A stretch of 39,418 nt of DNA from Candidatus Kuenenia stuttgartensis. GTDB taxonomy: Bacteria; Planctomycetota; Planctomycetia; Planctomycetales; Planctomycetaceae. The DNA is taken from assembly GCA_945861865.1 (NCBI GenBank), contig CAMAWN010000033.1, positions 1 through 39,418 of the forward strand, in the 5' to 3' direction. Shown here in pieces: positions 1 to 8,476 of the stretch (its first letter is position 1; each line of letters begins with the position of its first letter). Under the pieces are notes generated by a model that did not search any database, was not told where the DNA came from, and saw only the letters and a program-made list of their open reading frames with translations. The position numbers were made by a program, and so were the translations under genes.

Positions 1-149
1 GCACCAGCAACCTCGTTGGCCGCTTTTTGGTTCTTCTGCTTCGCCGCTTGCTGGCTTTGGGCGGAATTGCCCCACAACGCCGCGTCGCTGGTGGCGGGCA
101 CAATGGCCAGCAACCCCAACGCCATCAGCCATTTTCCAAGATGTCGCAT
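1..149 (-). CDS. Exported protein, N-terminal fragment (cut by window edge)
   Basis: Reading the minus strand, an ATG at 149-147 opens a frame that stays open to the window edge (49 codons seen). It is preceded by GGAGAGGAGTCC, a good Shine-Dalgarno site, which fixes the start. The protein begins MRHLGKWLMALGLLAIVP, a basic N-end plus hydrophobic core typical of a Sec signal peptide. A likely cleavage region (ATSDA/ALWGN) follows, then a Gln/Lys/Ala-rich mature start. It is divergent from the gene at 449. No domain can be assigned from so short a piece, so the function is unknown. Confidence 0.6.
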   Translation of the reverse strand, partial: MRHLGKWLMALGLLAIVPATSDAALWGNSAQSQQAAKQKNQKAANEVAG

Positions 150-328
150 TGGACTCCTCTCCTTCGTCTTCGGCTGTTCCCGCCGAAGCGGGGGTGTGTC
201 GAACCGTTCTCCTTGAACACGGCTCGCGCAGTCTGATCGCTTTTCCAAGAATCGGTTCTTGGAGTCCGGTTACAGAAACTTTTCTGATTGTTTCGAGGAA
301 AATGGATCAGAGTCAGTAAGCCGGCTGG

Positions 329-357
329 TTGGCTGGTTGCCACCAGTTTGCTATTCT
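329..357 (+). promoter_or_regulatory. Candidate sigma-70-type promoter for the gene at 449
   Basis: TTGGCT (329-334) and TATTCT (352-357) are separated by 17 bp, each matching 4 of 6 consensus bases. It lies in the 299-bp divergent intergenic stretch 150-448, about 90 bp ahead of the ATG at 449. Nothing else convincing is visible in that stretch. The match is modest and could be chance. Confidence 0.3.
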
Positions 358-448
358 CTCGCTCCTTCGTGAGCCTTTCGTCGCCGGAATCTGTTCCGGG
401 TCAGAGGTCTCTGGCAACCGTAGGCGTCGTTAGGAGAAGTTCCGAAAC

Positions 449-904
449 ATGGCAAGCCGTTTGGATAAGCGTAAAGAGTTCGAGGCGGCCGAGGCTCAGG
501 GAGCCGATGGCTCGGCGGGGAAGGACGAAAAGGGCAAGCGCAAGCGGGTCGTCGCCGCAGGAGCCAAAAAGAAACCGGTCAAAAAGAAACCCCGCGCGAA
601 GCCGGTCGAACGCCGACGCATCGTGTGGGTGATCTACAACAACACTCAAAAGGAGGAGGACCGCTTCCCGTTCGACCAAAAGAAGGCCGCCGAAGAACGG
701 ATCGGAGTGCTGCGATCCAAGAGTAAGCGACTGTATTGGTTGCAAGCCGTGAAAGAGGCGATCGGAGCCCCACCACCAGGTGCCATTACTGACATTTACG
801 AAGAGCGCTACGTGCCGGAAGTCGTCGAGGAAGAGGTCGAAGTCGAACTAGAAGAGGAAGAAGAAGAGGAAGAAGAAGAGGAAGAAGAGGACGACGACGA
901 GTAG
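449..904 (+). CDS. Small protein with Lys/Arg-rich N-terminus and poly-Glu C-terminus
   Basis: This 151-aa protein starts at ATG 449 behind GGAGAAG. It has three zones. Residues 1-55 are strongly basic (KRKR, KKKPVKKKPRAK). A compact middle, about residues 56-115, holds RRIVWVIYNNTQ and RLYWLQAVKEAIG and looks like the only folded part. The tail from about residue 122 is almost pure Glu with a final DDDE. The tail is encoded by a GAA/GAG polypurine run (about 849-900). There is no signal peptide, so it is probably cytoplasmic; the charge pattern would suit nucleic-acid or ribosome contact, but that is inference. It is followed by a strong terminator and stands alone. I do not recognise a named family. 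Confidence 0.75.
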   Translation: MASRLDKRKEFEAAEAQGADGSAGKDEKGKRKRVVAAGAKKKPVKKKPRAKPVERRRIVWVIYNNTQKEEDRFPFDQKKAAEERIGVLRSKSKRLYWLQAVKEAIGAPPPGAITDIYEERYVPEVVEEEVEVELEEEEEEEEEEEEEDDDE

Positions 905-946
905 TTCTCGCCGTTCGGTCTTTTCAAGTTGATCAGCAAGAACAAC

Positions 947-980
947 AAAAAAGCACACGTCTTTGGACGTGTGCTTTTGT
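947..980. terminator. Bidirectional intrinsic terminator
   Basis: A perfect 13-bp stem (AAAAGCACACGTC at 949-961 and GACGTGTGCTTTT at 966-978) closes a TTTG loop. It lies between the convergent ends of the gene at 449-904 and rpsU. On the minus strand the stem is followed by six U (complement of 947-952); on the plus strand by UUUUGUG. It should terminate both genes, most strongly rpsU. Confidence 0.85.
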
Positions 981-1015
981 GTTTCGGCAACACCGACGGC
1001 AGACCAGGATTCCGA

Positions 1016-1243
1016 TTAAGGACCGGTCATGGAGTTTGTGGCGGCAGTGCCGTTCGGGTTCAGACGAGCCAAACGCGCGCGGCGCTCTGCTCGGCGGCGG
1101 TTACGGCGAGAAATTTCACTCGGCTTCTCGTAATACTCGCGGCGACGCATTTCCTTCTTGATTCCAGCGTGTTCCACCAACTTTCGAAACCGCTTCACCG
1201 CGTCATTAATTTTCTCGTTATCTCGCAAACGCAACTTAACCAC
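1016..1243 (-). CDS. rpsU: 30S ribosomal protein S21
   Basis: This 75-aa protein of the small ribosomal subunit is close to the usual S21 length of about 70 aa. Family hallmarks are visible: an N-terminal beta strand ([18 protein letters not shown]), [11 protein letters not shown], and an Arg-rich helix ([16 protein letters not shown]). The start is GTG at 1243-1241 behind a near-perfect GAAGGAGGTCG site, which excludes the further upstream ATG. The C-terminus ([14 protein letters not shown]) is a short polar extension. The gene is monocistronic, with its own promoter at 1397-1426 and the terminator at 947-980. Confidence 0.95.
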   Translation of the reverse strand: MVKLRLRDNEKINDAVKRFRKLVEHAGIKKEMRRREYYEKPSEISRRNRRRAERRARLARLNPNGTAATNSMTGP

Positions 1244-1396
1244 GAACGACCTCCTTCATGGCAACCTCCAACAAACTGAAATTGGGAAATACCGCAGCCC
1301 GCGGCCGCAGCCAATTTGAGCCTCGAAACTGATGACAACGTCGAATCATCAACACGGCTGATGTCCGAGGATTTACGCAGATTCCGAAGCGGCGAA

Positions 1397-1426
1397 GGTA
1401 TATTCGGGCATCGTTTGAGTTGTCAA
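1397..1426 (-). promoter_or_regulatory. rpsU promoter (-35 TTGACA, -10 TATACC)
   Basis: On the minus strand a perfect -35 hexamer TTGACA (1426-1421) is followed after 18 bp by TATACC (1402-1397). Transcription would begin near 1390, giving rpsU a leader of about 145 nt. This is the best promoter match in the window and fits the high expression expected of a ribosomal protein gene. Confidence 0.65.
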
Positions 1427-1473
1427 CGCAGCCGTCTTGATTGCCGTGGAAGATCGTAGTATTTTGGCCTGCG

Positions 1474-2913
1474 ATGAATGCTGCTGCTCCGACCGCCTGC
1501 CGAGATTTCTTCGCCGCCGCACCGATGGGGCGACGCGAGGTGCTTCGAGCGGGAGCGCTGAGTCTGGCAGGACTCGATTTGCCGTTGTGGTTCCAAGTGC
1601 AGGCCGCCGCGCGAGCCGAATCGGTGTCGGCCCACAAAGAGCGACCTCGCGCGAAGGCGTGCATCTTCCTCTTCATGTGGGGCGGCCCGGCTCAGCAAGA
1701 CACCTGGGACATGAAGCCGAATGCCCCGGTCGAGTATCGCGGCGAGTTCCAGCCGATCGCGAGCAAACTTCCGGGAGTGCAGATCTGCGAGCACTTGCCG
1801 CAACTGGCTCAACGGGCCGACAAGCTGGCGATCATCCGTTCGATGACCCACGGTGACGTCGATCACACCACGGCCACACACTTCCCGCTGACCGGTCGGG
1901 GCGTTCCGCGTCGCGGCGCACCTTTGCCGGATGACTGGCCGAGCATCGGTTCTGTCGTGGCTCGATTGGGTCGCGGACACGGACCGCTGCCGCCGTTTGT
2001 TTCGATGATGCCCATCGTGCCCAATGGAGCGCCGCGATTCGTTGAAGAGTCACACGGCCAGGGAGCCGGTTGGCTCGGACCGACGTTGAACCCGATGCGC
2101 ATCGACGCCGATGGCAGCAAGCCCGACTACAAGGTCGGCGATTTTTCGTTGCACGCGGACATTCCCGAAGCCCGCTCGAATCGTCGCCGCGAGTTGCTCG
2201 GCGACATCGACCAGCAATTGCGAATGCTCGAAGGTCACGCGAACATCGCAGCGGCTCGCAGTCATTACGACCGAGCATTCTCGCTGTTGTCCTCGCGCGG
2301 TGCTGTCGAGGCATTCGATCTGACTCGCGAACCGCAATCTGTCCGCGAACGCTACGGCATGAACCCGCATGGCCAATCCGTGCTGCAAGCGCGGAGGTTG
2401 GTTGAGGCGGGCGTCCCATTCGTCACCGTCTTCTGGCCCAACGACGGCATCACGAATGTCAGCGTCTACTGGGACACGCACAACCGCAACTTCATCGACT
2501 TGAAAACGCGGCTGTGCCCTGTCACCGATCAGGCCTTCAGCGCGTTGTTGGACGATTTGCAAGACCGCAGGATGCTCGACGAAACGCTCATCGTCTGGAC
2601 GGGCGAGATGGGCCGCACGCCGCGTGTCGGCCAAGGGGTCGTCGGCGGAGCCGGTGCTGGCCGCGACGGCCGCGATCACTGGCCGAGTTGTTTCACGTCG
2701 GTCCTCGCGGGCGGCGGCGTTCGTGGTGGAATCGTTCACGGTTCGAGCGATCGCTTCGCGGCGTACCCCGCCAACAATCCGACTTCGCCCGAAGATCTCG
2801 CCGCCACGATCTATCACTGCCTCGGCGTCGATCCGCACTTGCAGTTGCCGGACAATCTCGGCCGCCCGCTGACCATCTGCGAAGGCACGCCGATTCATCC
2901 GATCCTTTTCTGA
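1474..2913 (+). CDS. DUF1501 family exported protein
   Basis: This is a 479-aa DUF1501 protein, a planctomycete-abundant family within the alkaline phosphatase/sulfatase-like superfamily. ATG 1474 is preferred over the upstream TTG at 1441; a second in-frame ATG at 1525 directly precedes the twin-arginine motif GRREVLRAGALSLAGL. Tat export is therefore likely, as usual for the family. Conserved blocks are FLFMWGGPAQQDTWDMKP near the N-end, VSVYWDTHNRNF, VWTGEMGRTPRVGQG, and GRDGRDHWPSCFTSVLAGG near the C-end. The start is divergent from rpsU, and a phosphatase gene follows after 160 bp. No DUF1549/1553 partner is adjacent. The substrate is unknown. Confidence 0.88.
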   Translation: MNAAAPTACRDFFAAAPMGRREVLRAGALSLAGLDLPLWFQVQAAARAESVSAHKERPRAKACIFLFMWGGPAQQDTWDMKPNAPVEYRGEFQPIASKLPGVQICEHLPQLAQRADKLAIIRSMTHGDVDHTTATHFPLTGRGVPRRGAPLPDDWPSIGSVVARLGRGHGPLPPFVSMMPIVPNGAPRFVEESHGQGAGWLGPTLNPMRIDADGSKPDYKVGDFSLHADIPEARSNRRRELLGDIDQQLRMLEGHANIAAARSHYDRAFSLLSSRGAVEAFDLTREPQSVRERYGMNPHGQSVLQARRLVEAGVPFVTVFWPNDGITNVSVYWDTHNRNFIDLKTRLCPVTDQAFSALLDDLQDRRMLDETLIVWTGEMGRTPRVGQGVVGGAGAGRDGRDHWPSCFTSVLAGGGVRGGIVHGSSDRFAAYPANNPTSPEDLAATIYHCLGVDPHLQLPDNLGRPLTICEGTPIHPILF

Positions 2914-3073
2914 ATTTGTCGGCGCGGACATGCGGCGACTCAGTTTTTCGGCACTCGCTCATCCGCCGGCTCGTCGCAGGATCGGCAACTCTCCATCGCT
3001 TGCCTCCGATGCGACCGGCCGCGAGCATGGTTGACCCGCTCCGATCCCTCCGGCGTCAGCAGAAAGTGAACTC

Positions 3074-4732
3074 ATGCCCGCGCGATTGCTCTGCCTCTGC
3101 CTGCTTTTGATGACGACGGTCGCCAATGCTGACGATCACCTGCGCGACCTGCAAACGGCCGCGATCAAGAATGGTCAATCGCCGGTCGCTCACTGGGGCG
3201 TTGATCCCAAGAACTACAAGGAATGGAGCACGCACAGCAATCGGCTGATTCCGGTCTACACCTTTGGGACGCTCGGAGCGGGTGCGGGAGTTGATCTCAA
3301 CAGTTACCTTGGCGAGAACAGCGCGTACCGCAGCGAGGCAAAGCTCAAGGAGATCTACGGTCGCGTTCCGTCCAACACGCTCAATCTTGCGGCGGAATAC
3401 TGCGACCAAACCAATCTCGCAGCGTTGCAGCGAGCCGCATTCAAGGCTGGCAAAAAGCACGTCATCCTGATGATCTTCGACGGCATGGATTGGCAAACGA
3501 CTCGCTGTGCCGCGATCTACAACGAGCGGCGGGTCAGCTACTCGCAAGGACGAGGGACCGGCACGCATTTTCAAAACTACACGGCGAATGGCACAACGCA
3601 GTTCGGCTTCATGTGCGTCGCACCCCGTAACGATGGCACTGACAGCGATGTCGATACGCAGACCGTCACTAACCCAGGCGGGAAATACCCCGGTGGCTAC
3701 AACGTCGCGAAGGGTGGATCGTTTCCGTGGTCACCGCCTACCGACGACATCTATTACCTCACTAGCCGAAGCCCAGACGGCAAAGGTAAGGCCGAGCACC
3801 CGTATCCCGATTCGGCCAACACAGCTCAGGCGATGACTTCGGGTGTGAAGAGCTATAACAACTCAATCAACGTCGATTACGTCGGCGTACAGGTCTCGCC
3901 GATTTCTCACGAGGTTCAAGCCGCAGGATTCGCGATCGGAGCTGTCACGAGCGTACCGATCAGCCATGCGACGCCAGCGTGCTCGTATGCGCAGAATGTC
4001 GATCGGGACGATTATCAAGATTTGACTCGCGACCTGCTCGGACTGCCGTCCATCGCACATCCGACCAAGCCACTGCGAGGACTCGACGTGCTGATCGGTG
4101 GTGGCTTCGGAGACACTGCGACAAAGACCGGAGACACGGAAAAGAAAACGCAGGGTCAGGGGAAAAACTTTGTCCCCGGCAACATCTGGTTGACGGCGGC
4201 CGACCGCAAGACGATCGACGCGGCCAACGGTGGCCCGTACGTTGTCGCCGAACGAACGGCCGGAACCAACGGTCGTGAATCTCTGATGGCCGCCGCTGAC
4301 AGGGCCGCCTCATCCGGCCAACGGTTGCTCGGGTTCTATGGCATTGGCACGGCGAAGGGACATTTGCCGTTTGCGACTGCCGACGGCGATTTTCAGCCCT
4401 CGATCGGACGCACCAATAAGGTCGAGTCGTACACTCCTGCCGACCTCACCGAGAACCCGACGCTGGCCGACATGACTGCCGCCGCCCTCTTTGTGCTCGG
4501 CAAGAACAAAAAGGGGTTCTGGCTAATGGTCGAAGCCGGCGACGTTGATTGGGCCAACCACGATAACAACCTCGACAACTCGATCGGTGCGGTCAATTCC
4601 GGAGACCGTGCTTTTCGAGTCATCACCGAGTGGGTGGAAAAGCATAGCCACTGGAACGAGACCGTCGTAATCGTGACCGCCGACCACGGACATTACCTGT
4701 GGATTGATCGCCCGGAGGGGTTGATTCCCTAG
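3074..4732 (+). CDS. Alkaline phosphatase (PhoA family), short C-terminus
   Basis: This 552-aa secreted phosphomonoesterase-type enzyme has a signal peptide (LLCLCLLLMTTVANA). PhoA-family metal and active-site blocks are present: MIFDGMDW (Asp136), PYPDSANTAQAMTSG (nucleophile Ser247), ISHATPA, VEAGDVDWANHDNN (Glu487, Asp492, His496) and TADHGHYL (Asp537, His538). After TADH only 14 residues remain, so the region that carries the last zinc-binding His (H412 in E. coli PhoA) is not recognisable. GHYL supplies an extra His that may substitute. The gene sits 160 bp after a DUF1501 gene, a distant member of the same fold superfamily. The start is ATG 3074, with AGAAAG upstream. Confidence 0.87.
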   Translation: MPARLLCLCLLLMTTVANADDHLRDLQTAAIKNGQSPVAHWGVDPKNYKEWSTHSNRLIPVYTFGTLGAGAGVDLNSYLGENSAYRSEAKLKEIYGRVPSNTLNLAAEYCDQTNLAALQRAAFKAGKKHVILMIFDGMDWQTTRCAAIYNERRVSYSQGRGTGTHFQNYTANGTTQFGFMCVAPRNDGTDSDVDTQTVTNPGGKYPGGYNVAKGGSFPWSPPTDDIYYLTSRSPDGKGKAEHPYPDSANTAQAMTSGVKSYNNSINVDYVGVQVSPISHEVQAAGFAIGAVTSVPISHATPACSYAQNVDRDDYQDLTRDLLGLPSIAHPTKPLRGLDVLIGGGFGDTATKTGDTEKKTQGQGKNFVPGNIWLTAADRKTIDAANGGPYVVAERTAGTNGRESLMAAADRAASSGQRLLGFYGIGTAKGHLPFATADGDFQPSIGRTNKVESYTPADLTENPTLADMTAAALFVLGKNKKGFWLMVEAGDVDWANHDNNLDNSIGAVNSGDRAFRVITEWVEKHSHWNETVVIVTADHGHYLWIDRPEGLIP

Positions 4733-4883
4733 CTTTGGAGTTCAGTTTCGGTGGTCCAGAAGGGTCGGCGTCCAAGCTTTAATTTTAAAAACCGCCACCT
4801 CATCTTGATATTTCAGCGAACTTTTATAGATTGCTCTGGGATTAGAGGGGTCTTGGAGTCAGTTTCACCAGAGGAGCCTGACC

Positions 4884-7124
4884 GTGAAGCGTTGGCCGAT
4901 GCTTGCTGCGACCGCTTGTTTGTCATTGGGAGCCTTGGGGTTGGGCGTTTTTGACGCTCAGGCAAAACCACCGGTGGCTCAGAAAAAAATCGAAAAGGCT
5001 CCTGTCGATCCGAAGGCCGAAGCGGCGTTTCGGGAGCAGGCCAAAAAGCTGACGAGCGGCACAGAACTCGACAAAGTTCTGGCTCTCGAAAATAAAGAAC
5101 GGGGGATCAAAGCTGATCCGATGCCCGTCGTCGATGATCTGACCTTTTTGCGTCGGGTGTATTGCGACCTGGTCGGCCGCATCCCCACCAATGAAGAGGC
5201 CGCCGCGTTCGAGGCAGACAAGAACTCCGCCAAGCGGGATGAGATCATTGATCGCCTGATCGCCGATGACCGGTTCGTCGATCGCTGGACAGTTTTTTAT
5301 GCCGACATGTTTCGGCTGCGTGCTCAGGCCGACGGCGGCGGCGCGGCGCTGGCTTGGGTCCATCAGGCAATTGCCGATGCGATGCCGCACGATGAGATGT
5401 CTCGCCGCTTGATTACCACGAACGGCAAGGCGGGAGCGGCTCCGGAAGTCGCATTTGTGCTGGGTGACAACGCCGATCCGATGATCCTCGCGGGGGTCAC
5501 GTCACAAGTTTTCATGGGTGTCCGCATCTCGTGTGCTCAGTGTCACGATCACCCGTTTGATGTCTGGACCCAAGAAAACTTCTACGGCTTCGCGGCGTAC
5601 TTTGGAAAGACTCAGCGGATCGAGAATCAGTTCACTCGCACGATCTACGCCAAAGAAAATGAGCGATCAACAGTGCTCTGGCCGCCGGAAGGCAAGGCCA
5701 AACCGGACGAGCGGAAGCCCATGAAACCGAACTTCCCGTTCGACAGCGTCGCCGCCAATGAAACTCCAGAATACATCGCTCGACTGAATGCGTTGCGAGC
5801 GAAGCAGAAGGCTGCGAAAGACGCGCTTCTCGCGAAGGCTGGCGCGAAAGACTCCGGCGTGGATGACCTGCTGGCCGATGCTTCGGAGAACGAGCAAAAG
5901 GCGAAGGGCAAAAAGCAGGACGATGCCATCACGAAGCAGGCGAAGCAGGACGCCAAGGATCTCAACATAAAGGCGGGCTTGTACACGACCAGCGAATGGC
6001 GAATGCAGCTCGCCGATTTGGTGACGTCTCCCCGCAATCGGTTTTTTGCGAAAAATCTGGTGAATCGCGCGTGGTCTGACCTCATCGGCCGCGGCATTGT
6101 CGATCCGATCGATGACTTCAGTGACAACAACCCGCCTAGTCATCCGAAGATGCTCGATTACATCGCCGACGAATTTGTGGCCAGCGGCTACGACCTGCGA
6201 TCGCTCGTGCGGTTGATCGTCAGCAGTCAAGTTTACCAGCGAGCACACGTTTACGGCTTGGCCGAGCAAGACCAGCAAGACCTCGAAAAATCGTTCCTCG
6301 CCACACCGATGCGGCGCATGCTCAGCGAGACGCTGTACGACAGCATCATCACCGCTGGGCACCTGTTCGACGTGAAGCACACCCCCGGCAAGAACATGAA
6401 GACCACTTGGAAGCTCTCGCAAATGGTCAAGCCGGGAACTGGCCGCCAAGGCTTGGCGCTCACCGCCATGAAGTTCGAGCAGAAGCTGGCCATGAATGGT
6501 CCAGCGATGGACAAGGATGAAGCGGCGGGTCTCGACCTCGAAAAGGGTATCGAGATCGACTTTGGCAAAGTTCTCGCGAACGCAAAAAAAGAGGAATCGA
6601 AAGTCGAAGTCGAAGAGATGCGTGTGATGTCGAAAGAAGAGATCGAAGCCGAGCGGATGCGGGCTCAAATGCAGACGCAACGTCGCGGCGTCGATTACAT
6701 CGACCACTATGTGAAGGCGACCTTCGACGACAATCCGAAGTTTGGCTCGTCGTTGCGAATGTCGTCGCCCGCCGCACCGGAGCACTTCCTGCGGGTCTTC
6801 GGTCAAACGGATCGTGAAATTCTCGGAGAATCCCGTGATCACGCTCCCAACATGCGGCAAGCCCTGATGATGCTCAACGGTCAGTTGATTCACGAAGCGT
6901 CTCGCGTCGGCGAGTTTGAGCCGATGCACGCAGTGCTGGCCGAACAAAAGAGCCTCGACGGAGCCATCAAATTGGCTTACCGTGAGATCCTGACCCGTGA
7001 ACCAACCGCAGACGAAATCCGAGAAGCCAAGTCCATCATTGCCGCTCAGAAAGACCAGTTTGACGGCATGGCGGACTTCCGCTGGATTCTGCTCAACTGC
7101 AACGAATTCCGTTTCTTGCCATGA
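4884..7124 (+). CDS. DUF1549/DUF1553 protein without a PSCyt1 domain
   Basis: This 746-aa exported protein starts at GTG 4884 behind GAGGAG (4871-4876). A signal peptide (LAATACLSLGALGLGVFDAQA) is followed by DUF1549 (from about residue 75: DDLTFLRRVYCDLVGRIPT, then VDRWTVFYADMFR). It contains a heme-type motif CAQCH (residues 217-221, CAQCHDHPFD). A long Lys/Ala/Asp-rich insertion (about residues 300-360) separates this from DUF1553 (WRMQLADLVTSPRNRFFAKNLVNRAW; HPKMLDYIADEFVASGYDLRSLVRLIVSSQVYQR). The N-terminal planctomycete cytochrome domain found in many relatives is missing. It is followed directly by DUF1501, the usual partner. An AT-rich patch at 4780-4830 may hold its promoter. The biochemical role is not established. 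Confidence 0.88.
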   Translation: MKRWPMLAATACLSLGALGLGVFDAQAKPPVAQKKIEKAPVDPKAEAAFREQAKKLTSGTELDKVLALENKERGIKADPMPVVDDLTFLRRVYCDLVGRIPTNEEAAAFEADKNSAKRDEIIDRLIADDRFVDRWTVFYADMFRLRAQADGGGAALAWVHQAIADAMPHDEMSRRLITTNGKAGAAPEVAFVLGDNADPMILAGVTSQVFMGVRISCAQCHDHPFDVWTQENFYGFAAYFGKTQRIENQFTRTIYAKENERSTVLWPPEGKAKPDERKPMKPNFPFDSVAANETPEYIARLNALRAKQKAAKDALLAKAGAKDSGVDDLLADASENEQKAKGKKQDDAITKQAKQDAKDLNIKAGLYTTSEWRMQLADLVTSPRNRFFAKNLVNRAWSDLIGRGIVDPIDDFSDNNPPSHPKMLDYIADEFVASGYDLRSLVRLIVSSQVYQRAHVYGLAEQDQQDLEKSFLATPMRRMLSETLYDSIITAGHLFDVKHTPGKNMKTTWKLSQMVKPGTGRQGLALTAMKFEQKLAMNGPAMDKDEAAGLDLEKGIEIDFGKVLANAKKEESKVEVEEMRVMSKEEIEAERMRAQMQTQRRGVDYIDHYVKATFDDNPKFGSSLRMSSPAAPEHFLRVFGQTDREILGESRDHAPNMRQALMMLNGQLIHEASRVGEFEPMHAVLAEQKSLDGAIKLAYREILTREPTADEIREAKSIIAAQKDQFDGMADFRWILLNCNEFRFLP

Positions 7125-7127
7125 CCT

Positions 7128-7193
7128 CGTGGGGCAGGTTTTCAGCCTGCCCGTTTTGTTTCTCCGACAGGCAGGTTGAAAACCTGCCCCACG
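7128..7193. repeat. Paired-palindrome element, GGGGCAGGTT type
   Basis: Two 24-nt arms (7128-7151 and 7170-7193) are inverted copies with a single mismatch, separated by 18 nt. Each arm is itself a mini-hairpin (GGCAGGTT...AACCTGCC type). It lies between the stop of the DUF1549/1553 gene and the DUF1501 start. It could fold in mRNA between the two cistrons but lacks a U-run, so it need not terminate. Confidence 0.85.
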
Positions 7194-7222
7194 ATCTAAC
7201 CCGTTTCAGAAAGGGACTCGAC

Positions 7223-8476
7223 ATGGGCTGCCTGGATTACCAAATGAATCGCCGAGCCGTGTTGCAGGCGTCGCTGGCTTCGATCCTCGGTTTCTCGATG
7301 CGCGACCTCGTCGCGTTTGGCGGGACCGATCACACGCCGACGGCCGAACACGTCATTTTCTTCTGGAACGGCGGAGGGATGTCACACATCGACACGTTCG
7401 ATCCGAAGCCCGGTCGGCCAACTGGCGGTGAGTTTGATGCGATCGACACGTCGGTGTCGGGGATCAAGATTTCGCAAATCTTCCCGGAAGTCGCGAAGGT
7501 CATGGAGCACTGTGCGTTGGTTCGATCCATTGCGGGTGTCAACGGCGATCACGGCCGAGGCACCTATCAGTTGCAGACCAGCTACAACCAAACCGCCAAC
7601 CTGTTGCACCCTGGTTTCGGCTCGGTAGTGACCTCCGAGAAAAAGCAACTCGGCGACCTGCCGGCCTACGTCACGATCAGCGGCCGAGCACCTAAGGCCA
7701 GCTACCTCGGCCAGAAGTGCGAAGCGTACTTCATCGGCGGACCGGGCGAGAAAGACCCGTATCTGTCGTTCCCGGAAGGGATCGTCTCGGCTCGCGGCAA
7801 TCAGCGACTTGAAGTTCTCGAAAAGTTCAACGGCCGCTTCGCCGAGAAGTCGTCGAACAAGGAATTGAAATCGACACAGACTTCGATCGACGAAGCTCTG
7901 ACGCTGATGCGCAGCCCGGCGCTCGCTGCGTTCGAGTTGGACAAGGTGCCGACGTCGCAGTTGAACCGTTACGGCGACACGCCGTTCGGTCGCGGCTGTC
8001 TCGTGGCGAAGCAATTGGTCGAGACAGGCGTGCGGTTCGTTCAAGTCAACCGAGGCGGTTTCGACACGCACATGAACAACTTCCCCGCGATGGAAGCTCA
8101 TGGCGAGATCATGGACCCGGCCTTGGCCTCACTGATCACCGACCTTGCCGAGAGCGGCATGCTCAAGAAGACGCTGATCGTCATGCTCAGCGAATTCGGC
8201 CGCACACCGAAGATCAACAAAGATTCCGGCCGCGATCACTGGCCGAACGTCTTCACCTGCTTCATGGCCGGTGGCGGCATCAAGGGCGGCACAGTTGTCG
8301 GCACGTCCGACGAAGACGGCTACGAACCGAAGGACAACCCGGTGAAGGTCTCGAACCTGCATGCCAGCTTCTGCCACGCTCTGGGTATCGACCCGGACAA
8401 GAAGATCATGACGCCGCTCCAACGCCCGTTCAAACTGGTCGAGGACGGCGCGCCCATCAAGGAATTGTTCGCCTAA
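7223..8476 (+). CDS. DUF1501 family protein, partner of DUF1549/1553
   Basis: This is a 418-aa DUF1501 protein. ATG 7223 (MGCLDYQMNRRAVLQASLAS) is chosen because AAAGGGA precedes it and the double-Arg motif is then N-terminal. The frame is open back to an ATG at 7121 that overlaps the previous stop, but using it would translate the repeat at 7128-7193. Conserved blocks: HVIFFWNGGGMSHIDTFDPKP, HGRGTYQLQTSYNQTANL, VNRGGFDTHMNNFPAMEAHG, MLSEFGRTPKIN and GRDHWPNVFTCFMAGGG. The DUF1549/1553-DUF1501 tandem is a standard planctomycete pair, presumably a periplasmic or surface complex. Confidence 0.9.
   Translation: MGCLDYQMNRRAVLQASLASILGFSMRDLVAFGGTDHTPTAEHVIFFWNGGGMSHIDTFDPKPGRPTGGEFDAIDTSVSGIKISQIFPEVAKVMEHCALVRSIAGVNGDHGRGTYQLQTSYNQTANLLHPGFGSVVTSEKKQLGDLPAYVTISGRAPKASYLGQKCEAYFIGGPGEKDPYLSFPEGIVSARGNQRLEVLEKFNGRFAEKSSNKELKSTQTSIDEALTLMRSPALAAFELDKVPTSQLNRYGDTPFGRGCLVAKQLVETGVRFVQVNRGGFDTHMNNFPAMEAHGEIMDPALASLITDLAESGMLKKTLIVMLSEFGRTPKINKDSGRDHWPNVFTCFMAGGGIKGGTVVGTSDEDGYEPKDNPVKVSNLHASFCHALGIDPDKKIMTPLQRPFKLVEDGAPIKELFA

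Noticed and set aside
808..993. Minus-strand frame with a long poly-Ser run
   Set aside because: It is the antisense shadow of the Glu tail of the gene at 449, crosses the terminator, and has no ribosome site.
4805..4830. TTGATA / TATAGA promoter for the DUF1549/1553 gene
   Set aside because: The spacing is only 14 bp; using another -35 gives a poor match, so I did not list it as a feature.
7121..7222. N-terminal extension of the DUF1501 gene from an ATG overlapping the previous stop
   Set aside because: It would translate the palindromic repeat at 7128-7193 and bury the Arg-Arg signal; ATG 7223 has a better ribosome site.
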